Source of the DNA: an uncultured Ignavibacteria bacterium
GTDB taxonomy: Bacteria; Bacteroidota; Ignavibacteria; Kapaibacteriales; Kapaibacteriaceae
Reading direction: 5' to 3'
Assembly (NCBI GenBank): GCA_903939735.1
Contig: CAJAIA010000030.1
Span: 62,001 to 126,000 of the forward strand
Length of the DNA: 64,000 bases
Under the pieces are notes generated by a model. It saw only the letters and a program-made list of their open reading frames with translations. It did not search any database and was not told the origin of the DNA. Positions 1 to 8,326 of this stretch are shown one piece after another; the stretch's first letter is position 1; every line of letters starts with the position of its first letter. The position numbers and the translations under genes are program-made.

Positions 1-1
1 T

Positions 2-325
2 CTGTATGACCACCTCATGCTGCTGATGCGCTACAACAAGATCGATGCGTCACGTTTCCAGCAGTCAGCGAAAGAACTTGAGGAAATGCTTGACTCGATC
101 CTGAACAAACCTGCAGGAACAAGTGAAGACCTCTCGATCAACGAGCTTGAACGCATGCAGCTTCGCAACATGCTCGACATCGCAAGCTTCAAGCAGAAGC
201 TCTCGCTCGCTACCTTACTGAGGATTCTCTTCTTAAAGGCTAAGCGTTGGTGGCTAGCCCGCAGACAATTCCGCGCCTTCCGGGCGCTTACAGGACGCAG
301 TGCGCGTCAACGCTCATCGCGTTAG
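2..325 (+). CDS. C-terminal fragment of an unidentified protein (5' end outside window)
   Basis: An open frame enters from the left edge at base 2 and stops at TAG 323-325. The first in-window ATG (17) is probably internal, because the frame is open upstream of it. The visible tail of about 107 residues is helical and charged, with a leucine-rich segment near residues 65-75 followed by a very basic end (KAKRWW, RRQFRAFRAL, ending RQRSSR). I do not recognise the family. Its stop overlaps the stop of the convergent UDP-glucose dehydrogenase gene (TAA 322-324 on the minus strand), so no terminator separates the two. Confidence 0.6.
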   Translation: MYDHLMLLMRYNKIDASRFQQSAKELEEMLDSILNKPAGTSEDLSINELERMQLRNMLDIASFKQKLSLATLLRILFLKAKRWWLARRQFRAFRALTGRSARQRSSR

Positions 326-1668
326 AGTTCTTGCGGTGGGACGGACGCCCGTCCAACAGAGTGGTACTCAAATCCGTCAGCTGCCATGTCTTCAGGTTCG
401 TACATGTTCCGTCCATCGAAGATCAACGGTCGAATCAGAAGAGACTTCATGCGCAGCATATCAGGCTTACGGAACTCGTTCCACTCAGTGGCAATAACCA
501 ATGCGTCTGCACCTGCGAGAGCATCGTAGCTCGTCTCACAGTATGTGACGCGATTGCCGAGGATTCGACGTGCCGTTTCAATTGCCTCAGGGTCGTACAC
601 CTGCACCGTTGCTCCAGCCTCAAGCAACGCATTAACAATCACGAGTGCCGGAGCTTCGCGGACGTCATCAGTGTTCGGCTTGAATGACAAGCCCCACAAT
701 GCAACAACACGCCCACGCATCATACCGTCGAAACGACGGAGTATCCGGTCGATAAACCGGCGCACTTGACGGTCGTTGACGTGCTTGGTTGCTTCAACAA
801 TTTCAAGGGGTGAGCCCACTTCGTTTGCCGCATGGATGATGGCCTTGACGTCCTTCGGGAAGCAAGAACCACCATAACCGATACCAGAGAACAAGAACCG
901 CTTTCCAATGCGTCCGTCAGTACCGATACCGAGACGAATCTTTTCAATGTCTGCACCCACATGCTCGCAGTATTCCGACAGATCGTTCATGAACGAGATC
1001 TTCACGGCGAGAAAGGCATTGGCTGCATACTTCGTGACTTCAGCACTCTTTTCGTCGAACACAAGAATTGGAGCGCCCGTCTGCACAAACGGCTCGTATA
1101 CATCGCGTAGCACTTCTGCAGCATACTGGCTCGAGGTACCAACAACGACGCGATCAGGCTTCATGAAGTCATCAACAGCAAATCCTTCGCGCAAGAACTC
1201 AGGATTGCTCACGACATCGACGCGACGCGTGGGAGCATACTCAGCAAAAATTGACGCAACACGCGCAGCCGTTCCCACAGGAACGGTACTCTTATTGATC
1301 ACAATACGGGGCTCTGTGATGTCGAGCTCATTCAGAAGCTGAGCGACACGCACGGCAGTTGTCATCACCATTTCAAGGTCGGCCTGCCCATCCTTACCAG
1401 GGGGCGTCGGCAGACAGAACATCAGGAGTTCACACGTTGCAACGGCTTCGGCAAGATCCAGAGAAAAGCGAATGCGCTTCTCACGAACGTTCCGCTCAAG
1501 TACGTGATCGAGCCCTGGTTCATAGATCGGAACCTCACCGCGTTGGAGGAGGGCAACCTTTTCCGGATCAACGTCGATACACAGAACGTCATTGCCCACA
1601 TCGGCAAGGCACGTTCCCGTAACGAGACCAACATATCCAGTTCCGATGACAGCGATTCTGTACGACAT
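322..1668 (-). CDS. ugd: UDP-glucose 6-dehydrogenase
   Basis: This is a cytosolic NAD-dependent enzyme that oxidises UDP-glucose twice to UDP-glucuronate, a precursor for surface polysaccharides. The 448-residue length is normal. Visible features are the N-terminal Rossmann motif VIGTGYVG (residues 7-14), NPEFLREG near 155-162, the catalytic cysteine in GGSCFPKD (Cys269), and the C-terminal UDP-binding domain with KPNTDDVREAP. Members of the UDP-glucose/GDP-mannose dehydrogenase family differ in substrate, so UDP-ManNAc or GDP-mannose dehydrogenase is a less likely alternative. It lies 37 bases downstream of the 59-aa membrane protein gene on the same strand and has no promoter box of its own that I can see. 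It is probably the last gene of the envelope operon starting at 8250. Confidence 0.93.
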   Translation of the reverse strand: MSYRIAVIGTGYVGLVTGTCLADVGNDVLCIDVDPEKVALLQRGEVPIYEPGLDHVLERNVREKRIRFSLDLAEAVATCELLMFCLPTPPGKDGQADLEMVMTTAVRVAQLLNELDITEPRIVINKSTVPVGTAARVASIFAEYAPTRRVDVVSNPEFLREGFAVDDFMKPDRVVVGTSSQYAAEVLRDVYEPFVQTGAPILVFDEKSAEVTKYAANAFLAVKISFMNDLSEYCEHVGADIEKIRLGIGTDGRIGKRFLFSGIGYGGSCFPKDVKAIIHAANEVGSPLEIVEATKHVNDRQVRRFIDRILRRFDGMMRGRVVALWGLSFKPNTDDVREAPALVIVNALLEAGATVQVYDPEAIETARRILGNRVTYCETSYDALAGADALVIATEWNEFRKPDMLRMKSLLIRPLIFDGRNMYEPEDMAADGFEYHSVGRASVPPQEL

Positions 1669-1705
1669 TGGGTGATTCTGAGATGAGAAAAGACCGGACG
1701 GTACC

Positions 1706-1885
1706 CTAGAGGGTCTGGGCCATCAGCGCCCGGACCACAAAGATGAGCACGAGAAGGATCGCGACCAAAATACCCAGCTTAACAAGACGCTTTATCAAGG
1801 AGAGCGCAAGAAGCACCACGAGAGCTACAACGCCCCACTGAACCAATGGCGGGAGCCCTGCTATGAACGGCAACGCATCGAACAT
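1706..1885 (-). CDS. 59-aa hydrophobic hairpin membrane protein
   Basis: This short gene was found by reading the gap between ugd and the TonB-C gene. Its ATG (1885-1883) shares one base with the upstream TAA stop (TAATG), and it stops at TAG 1708-1706. It begins MFDALPFIAGLPP. It then shows a hydrophobic stretch at about residues 17-31, a short basic turn (IKRLVK) and a second hydrophobic stretch at about 37-53, ending RALMAQTL. This predicts two membrane helices joined by a positive loop. The TAATG junction and same-strand operon context argue that it is real and translated by re-initiation. No family is recognised. A role alongside the TonB-C/SPOR proteins is inferred only from position. 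Confidence 0.7.
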   Translation of the reverse strand: MFDALPFIAGLPPLVQWGVVALVVLLALSLIKRLVKLGILVAILLVLIFVVRALMAQTL

Positions 1886-2655
1886 TAGACGTTCCGGAAC
1901 GTGATTGTAATGACCCCTTCCATGATACGTGCGTCACCCGGGGGCAGCTCCTTGAACCGCCAGAGCTTGAGCGCACGTTCTACCGCTGAATTTACCGCAG
2001 GGATGCCACTGTCGCGATCAAATGAGATCATTCCCACTGATCCGTTTGGCTTCACCTGAAACCGAACCACAACCGTCGTGTTCATGGTTCCCTGAGGGAA
2101 ACTTGGGGCAACCTTCGATATCAGCTGGCGATTTCCACCGCCACCCCAATCGACATCCCCATAGCCAAGTCCCTTCCCGGTACCAGACCCTACCCATGAA
2201 AGCCCCGTATTCGACGAAGACCCATCGGACACACCGACGCTCTTATCGGAAGCATCCTCGTCGCGCACCGCATCTGCACCCTGTTCAGCTGGAGTTTCAA
2301 CAACTGGAATGTACGCAGAGGGGCTGACGACGCGGAACTTTACTTGTCGATTTGAAGATCGCGCCAACTTCTGCGCATCCTCGAGTTCCATACTCGCCTG
2401 CTTTCCCCTTGAGGCTGCTCCCCGCTCGGCCATGTTTCCGCTGCGCTGACCAGTTCCATCTCCATCGCCAATGCGCAGCATGACAAGCGAATCCTTCTTC
2501 TGCTCGACATACGTCAATGGAGGTTCATACCCACTGCACATCGAGAGCGCAAGAATGATGACAAGCACGACGATAGCAACGATGTACCCACGAATCGCAT
2601 TGGGATTCCACACAAAGTGTATGGTGCTGTTGGTACTATCGTTGACTCGACTCAT
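1885..2655 (-). CDS. TonB C-terminal domain protein (energy-transducer-like)
   Basis: A 256-residue inner-membrane-anchored protein. There is a short cytoplasmic head, one membrane helix at about residues 24-40, a polar glycine/serine-rich linker (about 60-175), and a TonB-type C-terminal domain at about 180-256 (PSFPQGTMNTTVVVRFQVK, then NSAVERALKLWRF). I chose the start at 2655 because this ATG overlaps the upstream TGA (ATGA); an ATG six codons earlier lies inside the upstream gene. TonB C-domains contact outer-membrane partners, and the operon supplies one (3530-5119). No ExbB/ExbD or TolQ/TolR genes are in the window, so energy coupling is unproven. The linker is glycine-rich rather than the Pro-Lys spacer of classical TonB. 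It could also be a TolA-like or structural protein. Confidence 0.8.
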   Translation of the reverse strand: MSRVNDSTNSTIHFVWNPNAIRGYIVAIVVLVIILALSMCSGYEPPLTYVEQKKDSLVMLRIGDGDGTGQRSGNMAERGAASRGKQASMELEDAQKLARSSNRQVKFRVVSPSAYIPVVETPAEQGADAVRDEDASDKSVGVSDGSSSNTGLSWVGSGTGKGLGYGDVDWGGGGNRQLISKVAPSFPQGTMNTTVVVRFQVKPNGSVGMISFDRDSGIPAVNSAVERALKLWRFKELPPGDARIMEGVITITFRNV

Positions 2656-3527
2656 CGAACACGCGCAATCCAAGGCTGACGAAAACCACGATTCATGGCG
2701 GCTTGTTCAGCCTCATCACGCGTAGCGTACTGACCGAATCGTACACGATACCACGGCTGCCCCTTCACTTTTTGCTCAACGATGTATCCATCAGGTACAC
2801 GTTGTTCGCGCAACTGTTGCAACCACTCTTCAGCATCATCACGTGACGGGCTCGCAAACACCTGCACAACCCATGCAGGCCCCTTAGCCGATGCTGTTGA
2901 CGTGCGTGTTGTGGGTTCCTTCGCAACGGGTGATGTTGATTCGAACGCTGCAGGCTTGGCTGGCGCGACTGTCGACGTCGACTTCTCTGATCTATCCTTG
3001 GTTGCCGGACGCGTATCAACGGTTGCGCCAATGGTACTGGTACTACTCGTGGTAGCTTCGACAGCGGCTGCAGTCGCTGTATCAACCGCAGCAACGTCCT
3101 CTTGCGTAGGCTGCATTGCAGCATCGACGCGTTGAGCTTCCGGCAGCGGCTCTTCTGGCGCGCGGAATGCCTGCTCTTCAACCGATGGATGCGAGGAGAT
3201 GTACCACTCAACGCCAATGACTGCAACAAGAAGTGCGAGCAGCGCTGCAATCCCTATCCACAGGAGAGGACGTCGTGTGCGTGGTGTTGGAGGTAACGGT
3301 GCAATTGGTGGCAGTGCCGAGACGGGTTCGATGCGAACGCGATCAGCAGACCCCTCGAGATCACGATGTATACTCGAATCAGTCTCAAGCACGGGAGCAT
3401 CTGTTGCTGGTGTATCGATCTGAGCTTCATGCGAGCTCTCTGGATCGGGCTTTGGTGGGTTCGGCATGAAACCATCATCCCCTACTCCAAATCCGGTATC
3501 TCCCCACGTCGAGTCTGTTGTGCTCAT
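2652..3527 (-). CDS. Membrane-anchored SPOR-domain protein
   Basis: A 291-residue bitopic protein. It has an acidic/proline-rich cytoplasmic N-terminus (1-85), one membrane helix at about 88-110, a long Thr/Ala/Ser-rich periplasmic linker (115-215) and a SPOR domain at about 217-290 (WVVQVFASPSRDDAEEWL ... YRVRFGQYATRDEAEQA). SPOR domains bind denuded glycan strands of peptidoglycan, often at division sites. The start at 3527 is preceded by a good ribosome-binding site (GGAGG about 8 bases upstream); an in-frame ATG at 3590 lies inside the upstream gene. Two bases separate it from the barrel gene, and its stop overlaps the TonB-C start. The architecture resembles FtsN/DamX-like proteins, but no division genes are adjacent. 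Confidence 0.87.
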   Translation of the reverse strand: MSTTDSTWGDTGFGVGDDGFMPNPPKPDPESSHEAQIDTPATDAPVLETDSSIHRDLEGSADRVRIEPVSALPPIAPLPPTPRTRRPLLWIGIAALLALLVAVIGVEWYISSHPSVEEQAFRAPEEPLPEAQRVDAAMQPTQEDVAAVDTATAAAVEATTSSTSTIGATVDTRPATKDRSEKSTSTVAPAKPAAFESTSPVAKEPTTRTSTASAKGPAWVVQVFASPSRDDAEEWLQQLREQRVPDGYIVEQKVKGQPWYRVRFGQYATRDEAEQAAMNRGFRQPWIARVR

Positions 3528-3529
3528 AG

Positions 3530-5119
3530 TTAGAACCTCCAGGTGAGTCCAGCTGATGCGAAGAAGCCGCGTTCGCGGTATCCATCCCACAGAACAATTG
3601 TGCTCGACAGAATATTCTCTGCACGAAGAGCGACATCAAGCTTCGGTGTAATCGCATACGATACGCGTGCACGGAGATCGACATACCCACTCAGTGCCGT
3701 GCGCTCGTTCATATCCGCAAAGCGCTGTCCGATGTACACGATGCCAAGGTCTGAGGTAATAGCCGATGACCATTGGCGTTGATGATTCAGAGAAGCCGTG
3801 AGTGCTGGCACATATGGCTGTGCAGCACTATCAACAACCGATGCCTGCGTGAACTGAGCATCTATCCGAAGTTCATCTGTTGACGACAGAACAAATCGCG
3901 CATCAGCATGTGCGTCAATCCGACGCACAGCCAGATACCTCACTGCGAATAGTCCTGGTCCGGAAGAATACCACACTGGCTCACGTTCAGTCAGCCGTAA
4001 TCGAAGACCACCACTCACAACCGTGCGAATCGATGGATGAACAACAACAGTCCCACCGAGTGCAACAACATCGTAGGGGGCATCAATTACAAGGTCATGG
4101 TCGACATACGGGTTCTGCGTGAGCAGCTCGCTATAACTCAGTACACGAAGTCCGCTCGTTACGGACGCAGAAACAGACATATCGTTCGATATCCGCACAT
4201 CGGTGAGAACCTCAACGCCAAGTCCGAAACGTTCGTCAGCCTTGGTCGACGATGCGAGCTGTGGTCCGACCATTGCACGGATGCGGAAATTGCCTTCAGT
4301 AAGTGCTGCACGAGCTCTGAACTGTGCAAAGGGATACGCGTTACCTGTATACTGACGAAGCTGAAGGTTTGCATCTAAACCCAGAAGCAGACCAGTTCCC
4401 CGTTGATCGATCTCCATTAAGCCCAGCAACGCATTCCCAGTTGCAGTCTCGAACCCCGTCGTGGCGAGCGACACCGCATCGTACCCAACAGCAGCGGTGT
4501 ACGATAGATCTTCGAACGCACCATCGACGTCCAAGCGAGCACCTGCGCGGAACCGTTGACGCTCAGCGGCATCATTCCGTGCGAAGAGTTTGTAGGTTCC
4601 ATACGACGCATCGGCATTCACATGCGTTGTACTTCCACCAAAGACGATGAACTGATCAGGAGCCAGGTAGGTGCTCCTGACCTTGAGCCCCGACGTGAGA
4701 TAGCCCGCGTGTTCAACCCAGCCTTGGCTTGCTTCGACATCCGCATCGAGGTCAATACGATACCCAGCAGATTCGAACGTATATCCTGCTGCAACCGACG
4801 GCGTTAGAAGCGTGCCCATCGAAGCATCAACATATCCAGGGAACATCGCGAACGGACGGCGGAGTGCTGGAAGCGTACGTGCAGGTATGCGTGGAACTGG
4901 AAGCTTCTCCGATGGATTCAATGTGTCAAGTCGCGTTGAAGACAGCATTGCTGGCCGAGCAGGTGCTTGCTTTGATCCAGCACCGACGTCGATCAGTTCT
5001 TTCCCTGTCACCAACACTTCAGGCAGCTCAACGGGAGCATTTGGAGGCGCTGGCTGCGGCTGTTGTGCGACGAGCGCCACAGGCACAAGGAAAGCAAGAA
5101 GGTACAAGGCTATCTTCAT
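3530..5119 (-). CDS. Outer-membrane beta-barrel protein, TonB-receptor-like but without a plug
   Basis: A 529-residue protein with a signal peptide (MKIALYLLAFLVPVALVAQ) and a proline-rich mature start. A segment resembling the TonB-box/plug entry of TonB-dependent receptors follows (LPEVLVTGKEL, residues 33-43). From about residue 95 to the end it shows alternating amphipathic strands and ends in WRF, as expected of a BAM-assembled barrel. The final strands (VALRAENILSS, then GLTWRF) resemble TonB-dependent receptor C-termini. A complete plug domain of about 120 residues is absent. The start overlaps the stop of the TPR gene (ATGA), so the two should be made together. Substrate unknown. Confidence 0.8.
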   Translation of the reverse strand: MKIALYLLAFLVPVALVAQQPQPAPPNAPVELPEVLVTGKELIDVGAGSKQAPARPAMLSSTRLDTLNPSEKLPVPRIPARTLPALRRPFAMFPGYVDASMGTLLTPSVAAGYTFESAGYRIDLDADVEASQGWVEHAGYLTSGLKVRSTYLAPDQFIVFGGSTTHVNADASYGTYKLFARNDAAERQRFRAGARLDVDGAFEDLSYTAAVGYDAVSLATTGFETATGNALLGLMEIDQRGTGLLLGLDANLQLRQYTGNAYPFAQFRARAALTEGNFRIRAMVGPQLASSTKADERFGLGVEVLTDVRISNDMSVSASVTSGLRVLSYSELLTQNPYVDHDLVIDAPYDVVALGGTVVVHPSIRTVVSGGLRLRLTEREPVWYSSGPGLFAVRYLAVRRIDAHADARFVLSSTDELRIDAQFTQASVVDSAAQPYVPALTASLNHQRQWSSAITSDLGIVYIGQRFADMNERTALSGYVDLRARVSYAITPKLDVALRAENILSSTIVLWDGYRERGFFASAGLTWRF

Positions 5120-8100
5120 CGACGCACCTTCCGTAACCGTTGAATGCGGCTCACGGCTGTCTTGCCGAAATCATCGGGACGAAGATCCCTCACAACACCA
5201 TAGACCTGGATCGCATCGTCGATACGCTTGACTTTCTCATAGCATTCACCGAGCTCGAGCAGTCCCTTCGAGTAGGCATCCTCGTATCCAGCGAAATCAT
5301 TGCGAAGTCGCTCAAGGACATTTACTGCTGCATCATACCGACGGAGACTCTTATAGATCAGGCCAAGATCGTACAGCGCATTAGCGACAAGGTGCGGACG
5401 ATCTTCACGCGTGGCAAGGATACCAAGGTGGTACGTTGCGCTATCAATGTCGATACCGCGGCGATACAAGGTGGCGACTTGATATCGCGCTTGTTCGGCA
5501 TACTCTCTGCCAGCATAGCGGTCGGCAGTCTCACGAAACAGTTCCAGCGAGCGCACCGTATCACCACGCTCATACGCGATGATGGCTCGTGAATAACCAG
5601 CCTGGGAAACTGCGTCGGAATCGCTTGGCATATCTCTCCACACGATCGCATACATCGAATCTGCAGCTACGCTGTTTGCATGATTTCGATAATGATCTGC
5701 AAGCTCGAGGTAGGCCTGCACACGGAAGGGGCTCCGCGGATAGGACGTTTCAATTCGACGAAACGCTGCAAGCGCCTGGACTTCGTCGTTGATCGACAGG
5801 TATGTCTGACCCAAGAGATACAGGGCTTCGTCGTTTCGTTCCGACGAAGGATACTTCTTCATGAAGGACTCAAGCTCTGTCGCAGCATTCGAGAAGTTCT
5901 GTCCGGAATAGAATATCTCCGCCTTCTTAAAGGCAAAGTCTTCGGCTGCGATGGACTGTGGATTCGCAAGCATGAGTGAGTCAGCAACATCAAGCGCTTC
6001 CTGCGTTCTGCCCTGTCCGAGAAGAATCGTCTGCATCTTCTTTGCCGCCTCCGTTGCAAGAGCATGCGACGGATACCGTGACACAACGCCTCGGAATGTC
6101 GCAAGTGCCACGTCGAGCTGTCGAAGATTAAACTGCGCTACCCCACTGGTATACAACGCCCGAACAGACATATCACCGTCTGGATAGGCTGTGAGGAGTC
6201 GCTGAAACTCCTCAAGCGCAAGAAGATCGTTGCGATCTTCAAAAGCAATCCAACCGATAAGGAAGAGCGCATCATCGGCAAGTCGACTCTTGGGATAGCG
6301 CTGGATAAATGCACGCAAGTCCTTGACAGCTCCAACGTGATCGCCTGCCCGATAGGATGCCTGACCTGCTTGATACGCAGCGTACTGACCATCATCCGTC
6401 CCAGGGGCACTCTCTGCAGCGAGGCTGTATTGTTGAGCCGCTGCGGCGAATTGTCGCGAGATAAAGAGACCATCGCCTCGGCGGGCTAGCGCCTCTGTGG
6501 CATACTTCGAAGATGGATACGTGCGGAGGAGCTCACCAAATGTCGCCGTTGAACGTTCAAAGTCACGACGCCGGAAATAGGTCCATGCAAGACCATACAA
6601 TGCCTCTTCGCGACGCGGGCTTCCTGTAAATCTGCGGGCAACTTCTTCGTATAGTTCCTGAGCATTCTTGAGCAGATCTGCGCGATACATTGCCTCTGCG
6701 AGCCAGAATGTACCTTCGTCGCGTCGACCATCATTAGGATGATTACCCAGATACTCTGTCAATGCCGTTATTGCCGGACGAATCTGTGTCGATTGCACGA
6801 GGCTAATTCCTCGCTTGAGTCGAATCTCAGCAAGAAGAGCCAATCGCTCCGGGATCATTTGCTCGGTTGCTTCTTCAGCTATCTTCTGGGCACGTTCATA
6901 GACCGATGCTGCCTTTGACCATTGCTGCTGTTCAATGAATGTTGCACCTAGAAGCACTTGCGCTCGAAGTGTCACTACCGCATCAGGAGATACTCGTTCA
7001 GCCTTCTCCAGGACAGTTCGTGCGTCGTCGAACGCCCCTTGCTGATATGCTATCTGACCAAGCTCGACGAGCGCGTGTGCTTGGAACGGATATCCCGACT
7101 GCACACTGAGCGATTGAAATGCTGCGCGAGCTTCTGAGGATGTTCCCTCGCGCGCGAGAACAAGCGCTCTGTAGAACAATGCCTGCTGTCGAATTGGTGA
7201 TGCATCGTCAACAACCGAATCGAGGATACGAGCATAGTACGTTCCCGCACGACGGTACTCACCGAGATTCATCGATGTATATCCAGCATGGAGTTCAACA
7301 TGCCAGCGGTAGGACGACCGCGGGAAGCGCGTGAGGAATGACTCACATTGCGCAAACGCAGACTGATATGAACCCATGAGTGTGAGGGCTTCAGCTCGCA
7401 CCAGCGCTACTTCTTCAACGGTCTGAGAACCCGCAACTCCAGTTGTGTCGGTCGCCGATACCTGCAAGAACAAGCTATCAATGTCAGTCAGAACATCCAG
7501 CGCTCGCTGCGGCTGGCGCAATGACACATGACCGACAGCTTGGCGGGTTCGTGCGCCCAAGGCAACGGGGTCTAGGGGGCGAACACGGCTTGCACGTTGA
7601 AATGCCGAGATTGCAGCAGGAACATCACCATTGCGCTCCAGCACCTGTCCGAGCGCATAGTACGCCCACCCCGCGTAGGGGCCCGAACTATCGATAGCAA
7701 CACACTGCGTGAATGCTGTGATACTCTCTTGGTGCTGTCCGAGGGCTGCACGTGCTGCGCCTTCCCAGAAGGTAGCTACGTGGGCCAGCGAGCGATATGA
7801 TGAATCACTCCGTGATTGTGCAGCCAGCAGCGCACGGCTACTGCCGTCGATGAGCAGGGCAACGGCCTCAGCGTATGCCGATGCCTCAAGAGCCAACAAT
7901 CCCTGTTCAACGCGTGCAAATGGGGCGAATGGAGATGTGCTGCGCTCGGTTACGAGCGGATCGAACGAGCGAATCGCTGACGAACGGTATCCCGATCGCG
8001 CGAGTACAGCGGCATGGTCGAACTGCGTGTTGTCGGCTACGGACGACTGTCTCGCTGTCTCCATAAGGAGAGCAACATCCGCCACCGCACGACGCACCGA

Positions 8101-8250
8101 GCCCGACGAGATGATCGCGTGTGTACGTGATTCTCGGCCGACTATCGAAACGTACGGATTAGCCCCCTGCTGCCCAACTGCGAATTGTGGCAAAAGCCAC
8201 AACGCAAGCGCCAGGAGCTGAACCGTCGCGAATGGTGCGTTTGGTCTCAT
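5116..8250 (-). CDS. Large periplasmic TPR-repeat protein
   Basis: A 1044-residue protein with a signal peptide (cleavage likely after FAVG-Q, about residue 26). Nearly all of the rest is tetratricopeptide repeats of about 34-37 residues: many copies of A-(x)3-[FY]-x-x-[AL]-(x)n-YP separated by segments such as LLGQTYLSINDEVQALAAF and ALYDLGLIYKSLRRYDAA. Repeats of this BamD/CpoB flavour are protein-protein scaffolds in the envelope. There is no lipobox cysteine, so it is probably soluble periplasmic. It is the first gene of the envelope operon; a perfect minus-strand promoter box lies at 8270-8277, and its stop overlaps the barrel gene start. The specific function is unknown; scaffolding of the downstream barrel/SPOR/TonB-C proteins is my inference. 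Confidence 0.88.
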   Translation of the reverse strand: MRPNAPFATVQLLALALWLLPQFAVGQQGANPYVSIVGRESRTHAIISSGSVRRAVADVALLMETARQSSVADNTQFDHAAVLARSGYRSSAIRSFDPLVTERSTSPFAPFARVEQGLLALEASAYAEAVALLIDGSSRALLAAQSRSDSSYRSLAHVATFWEGAARAALGQHQESITAFTQCVAIDSSGPYAGWAYYALGQVLERNGDVPAAISAFQRASRVRPLDPVALGARTRQAVGHVSLRQPQRALDVLTDIDSLFLQVSATDTTGVAGSQTVEEVALVRAEALTLMGSYQSAFAQCESFLTRFPRSSYRWHVELHAGYTSMNLGEYRRAGTYYARILDSVVDDASPIRQQALFYRALVLAREGTSSEARAAFQSLSVQSGYPFQAHALVELGQIAYQQGAFDDARTVLEKAERVSPDAVVTLRAQVLLGATFIEQQQWSKAASVYERAQKIAEEATEQMIPERLALLAEIRLKRGISLVQSTQIRPAITALTEYLGNHPNDGRRDEGTFWLAEAMYRADLLKNAQELYEEVARRFTGSPRREEALYGLAWTYFRRRDFERSTATFGELLRTYPSSKYATEALARRGDGLFISRQFAAAAQQYSLAAESAPGTDDGQYAAYQAGQASYRAGDHVGAVKDLRAFIQRYPKSRLADDALFLIGWIAFEDRNDLLALEEFQRLLTAYPDGDMSVRALYTSGVAQFNLRQLDVALATFRGVVSRYPSHALATEAAKKMQTILLGQGRTQEALDVADSLMLANPQSIAAEDFAFKKAEIFYSGQNFSNAATELESFMKKYPSSERNDEALYLLGQTYLSINDEVQALAAFRRIETSYPRSPFRVQAYLELADHYRNHANSVAADSMYAIVWRDMPSDSDAVSQAGYSRAIIAYERGDTVRSLELFRETADRYAGREYAEQARYQVATLYRRGIDIDSATYHLGILATREDRPHLVANALYDLGLIYKSLRRYDAAVNVLERLRNDFAGYEDAYSKGLLELGECYEKVKRIDDAIQVYGVVRDLRPDDFGKTAVSRIQRLRKVRR

Positions 8251-8267
8251 CTCTTCATTTGCTGCAT
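8247..8267 (-). other. Possible six-codon leader ORF before the TPR gene
   Basis: Between the promoter box and the TPR start, the minus strand reads ATG CAG CAA ATG AAG AGA TGA (peptide MQQMKR). Its stop overlaps the ATG of the TPR gene as ATGA. The ATG lies two bases after the TAACTTTG box. It could serve as a leader for coupled initiation, or it may be chance in such a short stretch. Confidence 0.3.
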
Positions 8268-8269
8268 CA

Positions 8270-8277
8270 CAAAGTTA
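8270..8277 (-). promoter_or_regulatory. -7 promoter box (TAACTTTG) of the envelope operon
   Basis: The minus strand reads TAACTTTG, an exact match to the Bacteroidota sigma-A -7 consensus TAnnTTTG. It lies 19 bases upstream of the TPR gene ATG, in the 76-base divergent gap shared with trhO. No convincing -33 element is seen. Confidence 0.6.
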
Positions 8278-8326
8278 CAACGGCAACTGCCACTGTTCGA
8301 AACTTGACTCGTAGATTCGTAACGTT

